From assembly GCA_020048405.1 (NCBI GenBank), contig JAIFMP010000099.1, forward strand, positions 1 to 45,977: a DNA stretch of 45,977 nucleotides, written 5' to 3'. The notes below the pieces were generated by a model, which did no database searches, was not told where the DNA came from, and saw only the letters and a list, made by a program, of their open reading frames with translations. Numbering within the stretch: position 1 is the first letter of the stretch; every line of letters starts with the position of its first letter. Position numbers and translations under genes: made by a program. This DNA comes from Hydrogenophaga sp. Lineage in GTDB: Bacteria; Pseudomonadota; Gammaproteobacteria; Burkholderiales; Burkholderiaceae_C. Positions 9,872 through 21,472 of this stretch are shown piece by piece.

Positions 9872-9908
9872 GGGTGGCGGTGCAACGTGTCAGTGGCGGA
9901 GTGTGCAC

Positions 9909-10778
9909 TCAGGCCAGGGCTTTTTTCAGCCATTCGGCAAACGCGGCGCATTCCCAGCGGTCCATGGTGCCGGTGCGCCAGCACAAATAGTGCGCGTGCG
10001 GGCTGGGCACGCTGCGCTCGAACAGGCGCACCAGGCTGCCGTTTTCCAGCCAGGGCGCACCCAGCTTCAGCCTCACGAGCGCAATGCCCATGCCTGCGGC
10101 TGCACCGTCGCAGGCCAGCCCCACGTCGTTGAAGGTGGAGCCTTCGGTGGGCTCCGGCCAGTCGAGGTCGTGGGCGGCAAACCAGGTGCGCCAGGGCTCC
10201 AGTGGGCTGCGCAGCAGGGGGGCGCCTTCCAGGTCGGTCACGGTTTCAAACGGCCCATGCTCGCGCAAAAAGGCGGGTGAGGCCAGCGGGGTGACGTCGT
10301 CTTTGAACAGGCAGACGTGTTCCACATCTGCATAGCGCCCGGTGCCGAACCGCACGGTCAGGTCGGCGTCTTCGGCCACGACGTCCAGCAGCGGAATGCT
10401 CACCTGCAGCGTCAGGTCAATTTCTGGGTATGCCTCGGTGAACAGCCGCAGGCGCGGCATCAACACCGAGCGGGCAAACGTCGGCGTGACCGCTACCTTC
10501 AGCTTGCGCCGACCGGCCACCGAGCCCAGCGTGGGGAAGCGCCCCAGAATGCCCAGCCCCTCGCGCACGTGGGCCAGGTATTCGCTGCCCTCGCTGGTCA
10601 GGGAAAAGTCGGCGCGCCCGAACAGCTTGGTGCCGATGATCTGCTCCAGTTGCTTGACTCGGTGGCTCACGGCACTGGGCGTGACGCACAGTTCCTCGGC
10701 CGCCTGTGTGACGCTGCGCAACCGCGCCAACGCTTCAAAGGTGAGCAGGCATTGGATGGGTGGAATGCGTACGGCCAT
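9909..10778 (-). CDS. LysR-family transcriptional regulator (GcvA-like)
   Basis: N-terminal HTH LLTFEALARLRSVTQAAEELCVTPSAVSHRVKQLE and LysR substrate-binding region. Confidence 0.9.
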   Translation of the reverse strand: MAVRIPPIQCLLTFEALARLRSVTQAAEELCVTPSAVSHRVKQLEQIIGTKLFGRADFSLTSEGSEYLAHVREGLGILGRFPTLGSVAGRRKLKVAVTPTFARSVLMPRLRLFTEAYPEIDLTLQVSIPLLDVVAEDADLTVRFGTGRYADVEHVCLFKDDVTPLASPAFLREHGPFETVTDLEGAPLLRSPLEPWRTWFAAHDLDWPEPTEGSTFNDVGLACDGAAAGMGIALVRLKLGAPWLENGSLVRLFERSVPSPHAHYLCWRTGTMDRWECAAFAEWLKKALA

Positions 10779-10799
10779 GGTGTGCGTCTCGAAAGTGTT

Positions 10800-10839
10800 A
10801 TAGCTGTAAAACCAATACCATCAAGCGCTGGAGGCCACT
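10800..10839. repeat. copy A of a putative dispersed ~40-nt repeat, between purU and lysR
   Basis: ATAGCTGTAAAACCAATACCATCAAGCGCTGGAGGCCACT aligns without gaps to the reverse complement of ~33484-33523 inside ubiA (shared ATAGC, CAATA, CAAGCGC, GAG, CCA). Confidence 0.5.
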
Positions 10840-10840
10840 T

Positions 10841-11713
10841 TTACTTGAAAATCACGGTCTTGTGCCCGTTGAGCAGCACGCGGCGCTCGCTGTGCCACTT
10901 CACGGCGCGGGCCAGCACCTGGCTTTCGGTGTCGCGGCCCTGGGCGGTGAGGTCGTCCACCGTTTTGCTGTGGTCCACGCGGGCCACATCCTGCTCGATG
11001 ATGGGGCCTTCGTCCAGGTCGGCGGTCACGTAGTGTGCGGTCGCGCCAATCAGCTTCACGCCCCGGTCGTGCGCCTGGTAATACGGCTTGGCACCTTTGA
11101 AGCTGGGCAGAAAGCTGTGGTGGATGTTGATGGCACGGCCTTCCAGCTTGCGGCACAGGTCGTCACTGAGGATTTGCATGTAGCGCGCCAGCACCACCAG
11201 CTCGGCGTCTTCGGCCTGAACGATTTCAAACTGCCGTGCTTCCACCTGCGCCTTGGTGGCAGCGGTGACGGGCAGGTGGTGAAACGGCACGTTGTAGCTG
11301 GCCGCCAGTTGGTAGAACTCGCGGTGGTTGCTGACGATCGCGCGGATGTCCAGCGGCAGCAGCCCACTTTTCCAGCGGAACAGCAGGTCGTTCAGGCAGT
11401 GGCCTTCCTTGCTGACAAAAATCACCGTGCGCATGGGCTGGCTGGTGGCGTGCAGCTGCCAGTTCATCTGGAACGGCGCGGCAAAACCGGCCATGTCGGC
11501 CTTGAGCTGTTCGTGGCTGAGCTGGCTGCACGCAAACTGCACCCGCATGAAAAACAGGCCGGTGTCGTGGTCGTTGAACTGCGCGGCTTCTTCGATGTTG
11601 CCGGAACGCTCCAGCAAAAAGCCCGACACGGCGTGGACCAGGCCCAGGCGGTCCGGGCAAGAGAGGGTCAGCACATAGGTGCTGGCAGGGGAGGGGGAAG
11701 GTGTGTGAGACAT
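10841..11713 (-). CDS. purU: formyltetrahydrofolate deformylase
   Basis: ACT-like N-terminus (YVLTLSCPDRLGLVHAVSGFLLERSGNI) and formyltransferase core (INIHHSFLPSFKGAKPYYQAHDRGVKLIGATAHYVTADLDEGPIIEQD). Confidence 0.95.
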   Translation of the reverse strand: MSHTPSPSPASTYVLTLSCPDRLGLVHAVSGFLLERSGNIEEAAQFNDHDTGLFFMRVQFACSQLSHEQLKADMAGFAAPFQMNWQLHATSQPMRTVIFVSKEGHCLNDLLFRWKSGLLPLDIRAIVSNHREFYQLAASYNVPFHHLPVTAATKAQVEARQFEIVQAEDAELVVLARYMQILSDDLCRKLEGRAINIHHSFLPSFKGAKPYYQAHDRGVKLIGATAHYVTADLDEGPIIEQDVARVDHSKTVDDLTAQGRDTESQVLARAVKWHSERRVLLNGHKTVIFK

Positions 11714-11745
11714 GGGAATGGCATTGTCGCTTCAAGTGGCCCCAG

Positions 11746-12612
11746 TCAGCCTTGGCCCTTGAGTTGCGCGCAGTGGTCTTTGGGGGGCACGGGCGGCGTG
11801 ACCCACACCGCGTCGAACGCACCCGCATCGTCGGGGCGCGGTTCGCCTGCTGAGAGCCGCACGGATTTCAACTTCAGGCTGCCTGGCAGGTAAGCGGGCA
11901 CGCCCACGCCTTTGTGTGCGTGTTGGCTGCCCGCCAGCAGCAGCACGGTTTTGCCCCGCACAACGGCAGCTTGCACGGTGGCCGCCAGGCTGGCGTCGCG
12001 GGCCAGCTGTATGCGGGTCATGGGGCCTATCTGGCCCGGTGGCAGCAGGTTGCAGTGGCCCTCGCGCACGGCATCGCGTTGCTGGGTGAGCACGGTTGCG
12101 TTCACCCGGGTGTCCCACTCCACTTCATTCATCACGGCTGCATTGCGTTGGCGTGGCAGGTTGCCGCCGATGACCGGCACGCGCGCAGCCACAGCGGCCA
12201 TCACCGTGGGGCCGTACTGGGCCCAGGGCCAGGCGCTGTCGCGCCATGCCAGGGCCTGTTGCACTTGCGCCGGGGTGGCGTTGGCGGGCAGGCTGCGGGT
12301 GTTGTGGCCGGCATCGGCCATTTCCAGCACCACGGCTCCCAGTTCGCCCAGGCTGGCCAGTGTTTGCACGGTGGCCAGCTGCTGGCGCTGGTGGTCGGGT
12401 GCGTCGTGCTGTTCGCCGAGCATCAGCACGTCGGGCGTGCCCAAGGCGTGCAGGCGTTGGGCCACCGGCACGGCCATGTCTTGCACCAGCAAGGAGTTGG
12501 ACCCGGCGGGGCCCGTGGCCGTGCAGGCCGTCAGCGTCAGCAGTGAAATGGCCAGCGTGGCCAGGGCCTGGCTTGCGGACGTCTGGCTTTTGGAGACAGA
12601 GAAGAGCGTCAT
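11746..12612 (-). CDS. ChaN-family lipoprotein
   Basis: Lipobox LLTLTAC; VLMLGEQHDAPDHQ...; VVLEMAD; LLLAGSQHAHKGVGVPAYL. Confidence 0.83.
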   Translation of the reverse strand: MTLFSVSKSQTSASQALATLAISLLTLTACTATGPAGSNSLLVQDMAVPVAQRLHALGTPDVLMLGEQHDAPDHQRQQLATVQTLASLGELGAVVLEMADAGHNTRSLPANATPAQVQQALAWRDSAWPWAQYGPTVMAAVAARVPVIGGNLPRQRNAAVMNEVEWDTRVNATVLTQQRDAVREGHCNLLPPGQIGPMTRIQLARDASLAATVQAAVVRGKTVLLLAGSQHAHKGVGVPAYLPGSLKLKSVRLSAGEPRPDDAGAFDAVWVTPPVPPKDHCAQLKGQG

Positions 12613-12652
12613 GGCCGGGGATACTACGCGGCCTGTCGTGCCCACACCCGCC

Positions 12653-13720
12653 ATGGCCCCGTTGTCCCGTCTTCTATTCACCTTGCTGCTGGCGCTGGCC
12701 GCCGCACAGGCGTGTGCGTGGCTGCACACCCCCATTCCCTGGATGATGGGCCCGCTGGTGGCCACAGCGGTTGTCTCGGTGCTGGGTGCGCCGGTGGCCA
12801 GCTGGGTGCCGCTGCGCAACGCGGGCCAGTGGGTCATCGGCACGGCGCTGGGGCTTTATTTCACGCCGGCCGTGGGTGCACTGGTGGCCGGCTTGTGGTG
12901 GGCCATTGTGTTGGGGGTGATGTGGGCCTGCGTGCTCGGCTGGGCGTTTGGCCGATGGCTGGCACATGCCCACGCGCCACAACTGGCGCACCTGCCTGCG
13001 GCGCAGCGGCATGCCACCACTTACTTTGCCGGTGCCATCGGCGGGGCGTCTGAAATGACGCTGATCGCCGAGCGGCACGGTGCCCGCACCGACCTGGTGG
13101 CCAGTGCGCACAGCCTGCGGGTGCTGATGGTCACGCTGACGTTGCCCTTTGCCATGCAGGCCTGGGGCGTGCACGGGCTGGACAGCACCGGCACCGCGGT
13201 GCGCGACGTGCAGTGGTCAGGCCTTGCAGTGCTGGCTGCGCTGACCGGTGCCGGGGTGTGGGTGTCGTTGCGGCTGGGTCGGGCCAACCCCTGGTTCATG
13301 GGGGCGCTGGTGGCCACCATGCTCACCACACTGGCGGGGGTGCGGCTGTCGGCCCTGCCGGTGGAGCTGACCAACGCCGCGCAACTGGTGATTGGTGTCA
13401 GCCTGGGCGTGCGGTTTTCGCCGGCGTTTGTGCGCGCTGCGCCCCGCTGGCTGGGTTCGGTGGCACTGGCCACCACCGTGATGATGGCCCTGTGCGCCAT
13501 GTTCGGCACAGCGTTGGCTTGGGCCACGGGCTTGCACCCGGCCACGCTGATCCTGGGCACCTCGCCCGGCGGCATTGCCGAGATGGCCATCACCGCCAAG
13601 GTGCTGCAACTGGGGGTGCCGGTGGTCACGGCTTTCCAGGTGTGTCGCCTGGTGGCGGTGTTGATCCTGGCCGAGCCGCTGTACCGCTGGCTGGGCCCTC
13701 AACCGCAGGGTAATGGCTGA
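12653..13720 (+). CDS. AbrB-family (duplicated domain) membrane protein
   Basis: Two internally similar hydrophobic halves (WMMGPLVATAVVSVLGAPV / WFMGALVATMLTTLAGVRL), TSPGGIAEMAITAKVLQLGVPVVTAFQ. An alternative start at 12611 overlaps the chaN start codon. Confidence 0.82.
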   Translation: MAPLSRLLFTLLLALAAAQACAWLHTPIPWMMGPLVATAVVSVLGAPVASWVPLRNAGQWVIGTALGLYFTPAVGALVAGLWWAIVLGVMWACVLGWAFGRWLAHAHAPQLAHLPAAQRHATTYFAGAIGGASEMTLIAERHGARTDLVASAHSLRVLMVTLTLPFAMQAWGVHGLDSTGTAVRDVQWSGLAVLAALTGAGVWVSLRLGRANPWFMGALVATMLTTLAGVRLSALPVELTNAAQLVIGVSLGVRFSPAFVRAAPRWLGSVALATTVMMALCAMFGTALAWATGLHPATLILGTSPGGIAEMAITAKVLQLGVPVVTAFQVCRLVAVLILAEPLYRWLGPQPQGNG

Positions 13721-13735
13721 GGGCCGCCAGCACAT

Positions 13736-15923
<2,188 letters not shown>

Positions 15924-15942
15924 TCATGGTCGGCAACCGTGT

Positions 15943-15961
15943 GTTGACTGTAGGAGTCAAC
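15943..15961. promoter_or_regulatory. inverted repeat in katG-dps divergent intergenic region
   Basis: GTTGACT-gtagg-AGTCAAC. Confidence 0.4.
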
Positions 15962-16095
15962 GCCCGTCAGCAGGGTGGTCTTTCTCAATCGCGGCCATAG
16001 CCGCCACACCGTCTGAATGAGGCCTGGCGCACAGTGACAGGCGAGAGGCAAGGCCTAAGATGGTGGTCATCTGCAATGCCTACAAGGAGCCTGTC

Positions 16096-16626
16096 ATGTC
16101 TTCATCCAACAAAGTCAAAGCCGCCAAACACGCTGCTAAACCCGCTGCTAAAGGGGGCATGGACATTGGCATCAGCGACAAAGACCGCGCCGCCATCGCC
16201 AAGGGCCTGAGCCACTTGCTGGCAGACACCTACACGCTGTACCTCACCACGCACAACTTTCACTGGAACGTGACGGGACGCATGTTCAACAGCTTGCACA
16301 ACATGTTCATGACCCAATACACCGAACTGTGGAATGCCGTGGACCCGATTGCCGAGCGCATCCGCTCGCTGGGCCATGTGGCGCCAGGTTCGTATGCGCA
16401 GTTCGGTGAACTCAGCTCGCTGCCCGACGCGCCAGCCAAGCCGCCGAAGGCGATGGAGATGGTTCGCATCCTGGCCGAAGGCCACGAGGCCGTGGCACGC
16501 ACCGCCCGCAGCTTGCTGCCCTTGGTGGATGAGGCGAGTGACGAGCCCACCACCGACGTGTTGGTTCAGCGGCTCACCGTCCACGAGCAGGCGGCCTGGA
16601 TGCTGCGTGCCATGCTGGAGGAGTGA
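16096..16626 (+). CDS. dps: Dps-family DNA-binding/ferroxidase protein with Lys/Ala-rich N-terminal tail
   Basis: LADTYTLYLTTHNFHWNVTGRMFNSLHNMFMTQYTELWNAVDPIAERIRSLG. Confidence 0.93.
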   Translation: MSSSNKVKAAKHAAKPAAKGGMDIGISDKDRAAIAKGLSHLLADTYTLYLTTHNFHWNVTGRMFNSLHNMFMTQYTELWNAVDPIAERIRSLGHVAPGSYAQFGELSSLPDAPAKPPKAMEMVRILAEGHEAVARTARSLLPLVDEASDEPTTDVLVQRLTVHEQAAWMLRAMLEE

Positions 16627-16663
16627 CTGACCATTGCAGGTCAATAGGCCTGCCCAACCCAAT

Positions 16664-16687
16664 GCCCTCTGTATCGAGGGCTTTTTT
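16664..16687 (+). terminator. intrinsic terminator after dps
   Basis: GCCCTC-tgtatc-GAGGGC followed by TTTTTT. Confidence 0.88.
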
Positions 16688-16759
16688 GCGCCGCTTTGAC
16701 AAGCATCAAAGGCCCGTCTTTTGCGCGACTTTGTCGCGTTTTTGCAAACCCCCCGGGGT

Positions 16760-16773
16760 TTGATTCAAATCAA
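16760..16773. promoter_or_regulatory. FNR/ANR-type box upstream of cytochrome c peroxidase
   Basis: TTGATTCAAATCAA, exact match to TTGAT-N4-ATCAA; a -10-like TAAGAAT lies at 16795-16801, compatible with a class II site. Confidence 0.75.
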
Positions 16774-16882
16774 TGTTTCGGGTTAACCCTCGCTTAAGAA
16801 TGGCATCAGTCGTCTGAGGCCACCTGAGATGCAGTGTTGCCCCCACAGGCCTTGGAGACTTTTGCATTCACAAAAGGAGTCC

Positions 16883-17902
16883 ATGATGTCTGCAAGCCGT
16901 GTGTTTTCTCGTACCTTGGTTTCTATGGCTGTTGCAACAGCCGCTGCATTTTCCGGCGCAGCCCACGCCCAGTTTGACCAGATGTACGCGCCCGTGGCGC
17001 CCCCCAAGTCAATTGACTTGGGCAAAGTTGAGCTCGGCAAAAAGCTGTATTTCGATCCCCGCCTGTCCAAATCAGGCTTCATTTCCTGCAACTCATGCCA
17101 CAACCTGAGCATGGGTGGTACGGACAACATCAAAACGTCCATCGGCGACAAGTGGCAGCAAGGCCCCATCAACTCCCCCACGGTGTTGAATTCCAGCTTG
17201 AACCTGGCCCAGTTCTGGGACGGCCGCGCCCCTGACCTGAAAGCCCAAGCCGGTGGCCCCATTGCCAACCCCGGTGAAATGGCCTTCAGCCACACCCTGG
17301 CCATCGACATGCTGGCATCCATCCCCGCCTATGTGCGTGAATTCAAGCTGGTGTTCGGCAAAGACAAACCCGATATCGACCAGGTGACCGAAGCGATCGC
17401 CGAGTTCGAAAAAACCCTGGTCACGCCCAATTCCAAGTTTGACCAGTACCTGCTGGGTCACAAAGAGGCGCTGAACAAAGACGAACTGGCGGGATACAAG
17501 CTGTTCAACGAAAGTGGCTGCGTGGCTTGCCACAACGGCCCCAACCTGGGTGGTAACTCGTTCCAGAAAATGGGTGTGGTTGAAGCCTACAAAGGCAACA
17601 AAGAAGGCGTCGAGGGCCGCTCGGCCGTGTCTGGCAAAGCCATCGACCGCTTTAACTTCAAAGTGCCTACCCTGCGCAACGTGGAGTTGACCTACCCCTA
17701 CTTCCACGACGGTGCTTCAGACACCCTGGCACAAGCCGTGGACGTGATGGGCCGCCTGCAACTGGGCAAAACCTTCACCAAACAGGAAAACGCCCAAGTG
17801 GTGGCGTTCCTGAAAACCCTGACCGGTGAGCAGCCCATCTTCCGCCTGCCCATCCTGCCCCCATCGTCGGACAGCACCCCACGTCCCACGCCCTTCAAGT
17901 AA
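16883..17902 (+). CDS. ccp: diheme cytochrome c peroxidase (CcpA/MauG family)
   Basis: Signal peptide; two CxxCH motifs (CNSCHN, CVACHN); LGKKLYFDPRLSKSGFISCNSCHNLSMGG; VPTLRNVELTYPYFHDG. Confidence 0.93.
   Translation: MMSASRVFSRTLVSMAVATAAAFSGAAHAQFDQMYAPVAPPKSIDLGKVELGKKLYFDPRLSKSGFISCNSCHNLSMGGTDNIKTSIGDKWQQGPINSPTVLNSSLNLAQFWDGRAPDLKAQAGGPIANPGEMAFSHTLAIDMLASIPAYVREFKLVFGKDKPDIDQVTEAIAEFEKTLVTPNSKFDQYLLGHKEALNKDELAGYKLFNESGCVACHNGPNLGGNSFQKMGVVEAYKGNKEGVEGRSAVSGKAIDRFNFKVPTLRNVELTYPYFHDGASDTLAQAVDVMGRLQLGKTFTKQENAQVVAFLKTLTGEQPIFRLPILPPSSDSTPRPTPFK
17003..17022. repeat. 20-bp perfect palindrome inside the ccp coding sequence
   Basis: CCCAAGTCAATTGACTTGGG. Confidence 0.7.
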
Positions 17903-17924
17903 GGTCAGGGGGCTCCCACAGAAC

Positions 17925-17946
17925 GGCCTCACACCTGTGTGAGGCC
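17925..17946. terminator. perfect hairpin, first of two tandem hairpins after ccp
   Basis: GGCCTCACAC-ct-GTGTGAGGCC. Confidence 0.55.
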
Positions 17947-17950
17947 CCTC

Positions 17951-17985
17951 ACCCGGCCGGGCGCTCTGCCTTGCCGGGTTTTTTT
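17951..17985 (+). terminator. intrinsic terminator after ccp
   Basis: ACCCGGC ... GCCGGGT followed by a T-run. Confidence 0.8.
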
Positions 17986-18160
17986 CCGGAATCACATCAC
18001 GCCGGGGTGCGGCTTCCGCACCCAATGTGCCCGCCATGGAGTTGCGATCGAGTTTGGTGCCTGCGCCCCCATTTGTGCCGAAATGCACTATGCTGGTGCG
18101 TCGCAGAGGCCGAGATGGCGGCACTGCTCTGGAATACTTTCAATCACAGGAGACGCAAAC

Positions 18161-19816
18161 ATGTTTGCTCAGATGACCGTGGCACGCCGACTCACTGTCG
18201 GGTTTGGTTTGATGTTGGCCATTCTGGTGGTGGTGACCGCCATCGGGGTGGTCAAAGTCCAATCGATTGACTCGGCCCTGGCGGCCAACAGTCAGGAGCA
18301 TGCGCTGATCCAGCGATACGCCATCAACTTTCGGGGCTCTGCCCATGACAGGGCGATTGCCGCCCGCGACGTGGTGTTGTCCGGTAGCCCGCAGGACGTG
18401 GAAAAAGAACTGGCCCTGATCCAGCAACTGGCCCGGTTTTACGCGGAATCTGCGGGCCCGCTGGAGAAGCTGATTGCTTCGTCGTTCGACTCGGGGGATC
18501 TGACTCGTCTCTATGGCGACATCAAGGCCATCGAGGCTCAAGCGGTTTCGACCACTCAGGCTGTGGTAGCAAAGGTCGCTGCGGGTGATGCCGATGCGGC
18601 TCGCAACCTGCTTTGGAGTCAGGCCAAGCCACAGTATGTGCAATGGCTGGGGGCCATCAACAAACTGATTGACTACGAAGAGGCGCGCATTCAGGCGCGC
18701 AACAAGGTGGCCCAGGATGAGGCATCGGGGTTTTTGACTGTGATGATCCTGGCATTGGCGGTGGCTCTGGTGTGTGGCGTGGTGCTGGCCCTGGCCATCT
18801 CCCGCAGTGTGATCGGACAACTCGGTGCCGAGCCAGTGGCGTTGGGAGATGTGGCCAAACGCGTGGCGGAAGGTGACCTACACGCTGTCCGTGGGGTCGA
18901 GTTTGCGCCTCGGGAAAGTGTGCTGGCGTCATTGGGTGTCATGCAAGCCAGCCTTGCCAAGGTTGTAAGGGAAGTGCGGCAGGCGTCGGACTTCATCACG
19001 ACCGGGTCTTCGGAAATTGCCTCTGGCAATGCCGACCTGTCGAGGCGTACCGAAGAGCAGTCGACGCACCTGCAGAAAACCTCTGCTTCCATGGAGGAGA
19101 TGAATGCGTCAGTCCGCTCGAATGCCGAGACCGCGAAGGAGGCTACGCAGCTGGCGACCACGGCGAGCGGTGCGGCTGAGCGGGGCGGGGAGGTGATGCG
19201 TCAGGTCATCGGGACGATGGACGACATCACTGCCAGTTCCAAGAAAATTGCTGACATCATCGGTGTGATCGATGGGATTGCTTTCCAGACCAATATTCTG
19301 GCGCTGAACGCTGCTGTCGAGGCGGCACGGGCCGGCGATCAGGGGCGGGGTTTTGCAGTGGTGGCGGGCGAGGTTCGCAGTCTGGCTCAGCGCAGCGCTG
19401 CGGCAGCGAGGGAGATCAAGGACCTGATCGGCACCAGCGTGTCCAAGGTCGAGGCCGGAGCCAGTCTGGTAGGCAGTGCAGGGGACACCATGGACGACAT
19501 CGTCTCTCAGGTGCGCCGAGTGGCTTCACTGATCACCGAAATCAATTCTTCGACCACTGAACAAACCGTTGGCATCGGCCAAGTCAGTGATGCGGTTGCC
19601 GACTTGGACCGGACCACGCAACAGAACTCCGCACTGGTCGAGCAAAGTGCGTCTGCGGCTGAAAGTCTGCACCATCAGGCTGCAAGGCTGGCAGAAGTGG
19701 TCCGTGTGTTCAAAATGGAAGGTGGTGAGCACCTCGTTCGTGCTCGGGCATCGGATGCCCATGCATTGCCATCGCCAACGCCCTCTTCCATGTCGCTGAA
19801 GTCGCTGCCACGCTGA
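18161..19816 (+). CDS. methyl-accepting chemotaxis protein
   Basis: N-terminal TM and 4HB-like sensor; [59 protein letters not shown]. Confidence 0.95.
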   Translation: MFAQMTVARRLTVGFGLMLAILVVVTAIGVVKVQSIDSALAANSQEHALIQRYAINFRGSAHDRAIAARDVVLSGSPQDVEKELALIQQLARFYAESAGPLEKLIASSFDSGDLTRLYGDIKAIEAQAVSTTQAVVAKVAAGDADAARNLLWSQAKPQYVQWLGAINKLIDYEEARIQARNKVAQDEASGFLTVMILALAVALVCGVVLALAISRSVIGQLGAEPVALGDVAKRVAEGDLHAVRGVEFAPRESVLASLGVMQASLAKVVREVRQASDFITTGSSEIASGNADLSRRTEEQSTHLQKTSASMEEMNASVRSNAETAKEATQLATTASGAAERGGEVMRQVIGTMDDITASSKKIADIIGVIDGIAFQTNILALNAAVEAARAGDQGRGFAVVAGEVRSLAQRSAAAAREIKDLIGTSVSKVEAGASLVGSAGDTMDDIVSQVRRVASLITEINSSTTEQTVGIGQVSDAVADLDRTTQQNSALVEQSASAAESLHHQAARLAEVVRVFKMEGGEHLVRARASDAHALPSPTPSSMSLKSLPR

Positions 19817-19884
19817 TCGGGATTTTCGGGCGCGCCCGAGCCGCCCCTGACTGGACGGCCAACTGGGCCGCGTCCTTGGCCTTT

Positions 19885-20169
19885 TCAGTGCACTACGACC
19901 GGCATTTGGGCCAGGCCGGTGTAGCCTTCCAGCGTGTCTTCCACTTCTTCTTGCGAAGGGGTGTTCTGTTGCCATGCGTTGATCTGCATCTGGAACATTT
20001 CGGCCCACGAGCCGTCCAGATAAACCTCTTTGCCCGAGCGTTTGTCCACAATTTCAAAGCCGTGGCGGGGCATCTGGGGGCCGTTGTCTTGGGATTTTTC
20101 CCCAGCCAGAGGTGCATTGGCGTGGATGTGGACCACGGCGAACGATTCGGAGTCGTAGAGCATGTTCAT
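19885..20169 (-). CDS. DUF3567-like protein
   Basis: MNMLYDSESFAVVHIHA...HGFEIVDKRSGKEVYLDGSWAEMFQ, resembling a short protein common in Burkholderiales. Confidence 0.7.
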   Translation of the reverse strand: MNMLYDSESFAVVHIHANAPLAGEKSQDNGPQMPRHGFEIVDKRSGKEVYLDGSWAEMFQMQINAWQQNTPSQEEVEDTLEGYTGLAQMPVVVH

Positions 20170-20308
20170 GGTGTTGCATCCTGGGTGTTCGTTGCGGAGA
20201 AGCTGCGCGGGTCACACGCAAACTCAGTATCCATCTTATCGACGCGCCGGTGTGCGGCTTGACGAGATTTGAAGATGTTGTGCAGTGGTGGGGGCATTGC
20301 CCGGCTTT

Positions 20309-21460
20309 TCAAGGTGTCAGCGGCAGGGGTGAATGGCGGGCGAGCTGCTGGTCGACCACATCCCCATTGGCCTGAGTCCACAAAATGCGCACGGGCAAAT
20401 AGCCCAAACTGGGGGCCAGCCACACCTCCACGCGGTTGTCAAAGGTGTGCAGGGGGGCGCGGTCCAAGTGCACCGCCTCGAGCGTGCCTGCGGGCAGGTT
20501 CAAGGCGGTGGTATTGCCCACCCGGAACTGCCACAGGTCTGCGTCTTTGGGGCCTGCCGTGTGCAGTGTGACGATTTGGCCGGGGGCAAAGCGGGCAGGT
20601 TCGCCCGCCAGCATGGCGCCGAGTTGCAGCAACACGCTCAGGCGGTCCTGGGTGTGCTGCTGCAGGGGCAGGTCGGGGGTGTTGGCACTGAACCGCAGCA
20701 CCGGCGGCTGGCGCGTGCGGTCGAAATGGGTGGCTTGCTCGCTGCGGTTTTTGTCGCCGTAGCGGGTGGGCATCAGGCCATCGGCTGCGCTGAGCGTGCC
20801 CACGCTGGTCTGGCTGCGTGCCCCGACAAACAAGGCTTTGAACTCCATGCGGGCCTGGTAGCTGCCGGCTGACGGTTGCCAGCGGAGCACACTTTGGGCT
20901 GGCAGGCTCATGCCCTTGCGGGTGGCGCGCACGTCGTATTGCAGCTCCGCCGCAGGTGGCAATTGCAGTCGCCCGGGTTCCGTCGCGGACGCGGGTTGAG
21001 CAGCTGTCTGGGGCTTGTCTTCCGGCTGGCTTGGGGCTTGTGCCTGTGCGATGTTCTGGGTTGAATGGGATGCTTCAACGATAGCGGTACTTTCAGTACT
21101 GGCAAGCGTTGGTGGCTGTTTTGGCTCTGAAACTGGCGCAGTTGGCGGTTTGCTTGCGGCGGCGCGGGTGGGTGCAGCCGCAGATGCAGAAGCAGTTACA
21201 GCTGAAATTGCTTTCGGAGGCTGAGCTGCCCGTGCCGGGGCTGCCGCAGTGGCGGGTGCTTCAGTCTGCGCGGGAGGGGCAACGGTGGTCTGTGCAGGTC
21301 TGGCAGTAGCCGGGGCGAGGGTGACTGTGGTGGCGGGTGAAGCTGTTGGCGTGGGCGGTTCCAACCACCGGGTCAACAGCCAGACGTGCACCAGCACCAC
21401 ACCGGCAGCCAGCCACGCCATGGCGCGCGAACGGCGGGAAGTGTCTGTGCCCGTGGTCAT
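20309..21460 (-). CDS. DUF3108-like protein with N-terminal TM and Ala/Pro/Thr-rich linker
   Basis: TonB-like N-terminus; conserved-looking C-terminal half LQYDVRATRKGMSLPAQSVLRWQ...YRAR; VEVWLAPSLGYLPVRILWTQANGDVVDQQL. Confidence 0.75.
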   Translation of the reverse strand: MTTGTDTSRRSRAMAWLAAGVVLVHVWLLTRWLEPPTPTASPATTVTLAPATARPAQTTVAPPAQTEAPATAAAPARAAQPPKAISAVTASASAAAPTRAAASKPPTAPVSEPKQPPTLASTESTAIVEASHSTQNIAQAQAPSQPEDKPQTAAQPASATEPGRLQLPPAAELQYDVRATRKGMSLPAQSVLRWQPSAGSYQARMEFKALFVGARSQTSVGTLSAADGLMPTRYGDKNRSEQATHFDRTRQPPVLRFSANTPDLPLQQHTQDRLSVLLQLGAMLAGEPARFAPGQIVTLHTAGPKDADLWQFRVGNTTALNLPAGTLEAVHLDRAPLHTFDNRVEVWLAPSLGYLPVRILWTQANGDVVDQQLARHSPLPLTP

Positions 21461-21472
21461 GCGTGCCAGGGC

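Noticed and set aside
12653-13720. AbrB as a DNA-binding transcription regulator
   Set aside because: Hydrophobic, duplicated membrane domain; the name is a known annotation confusion with the SpoVT/AbrB regulator.
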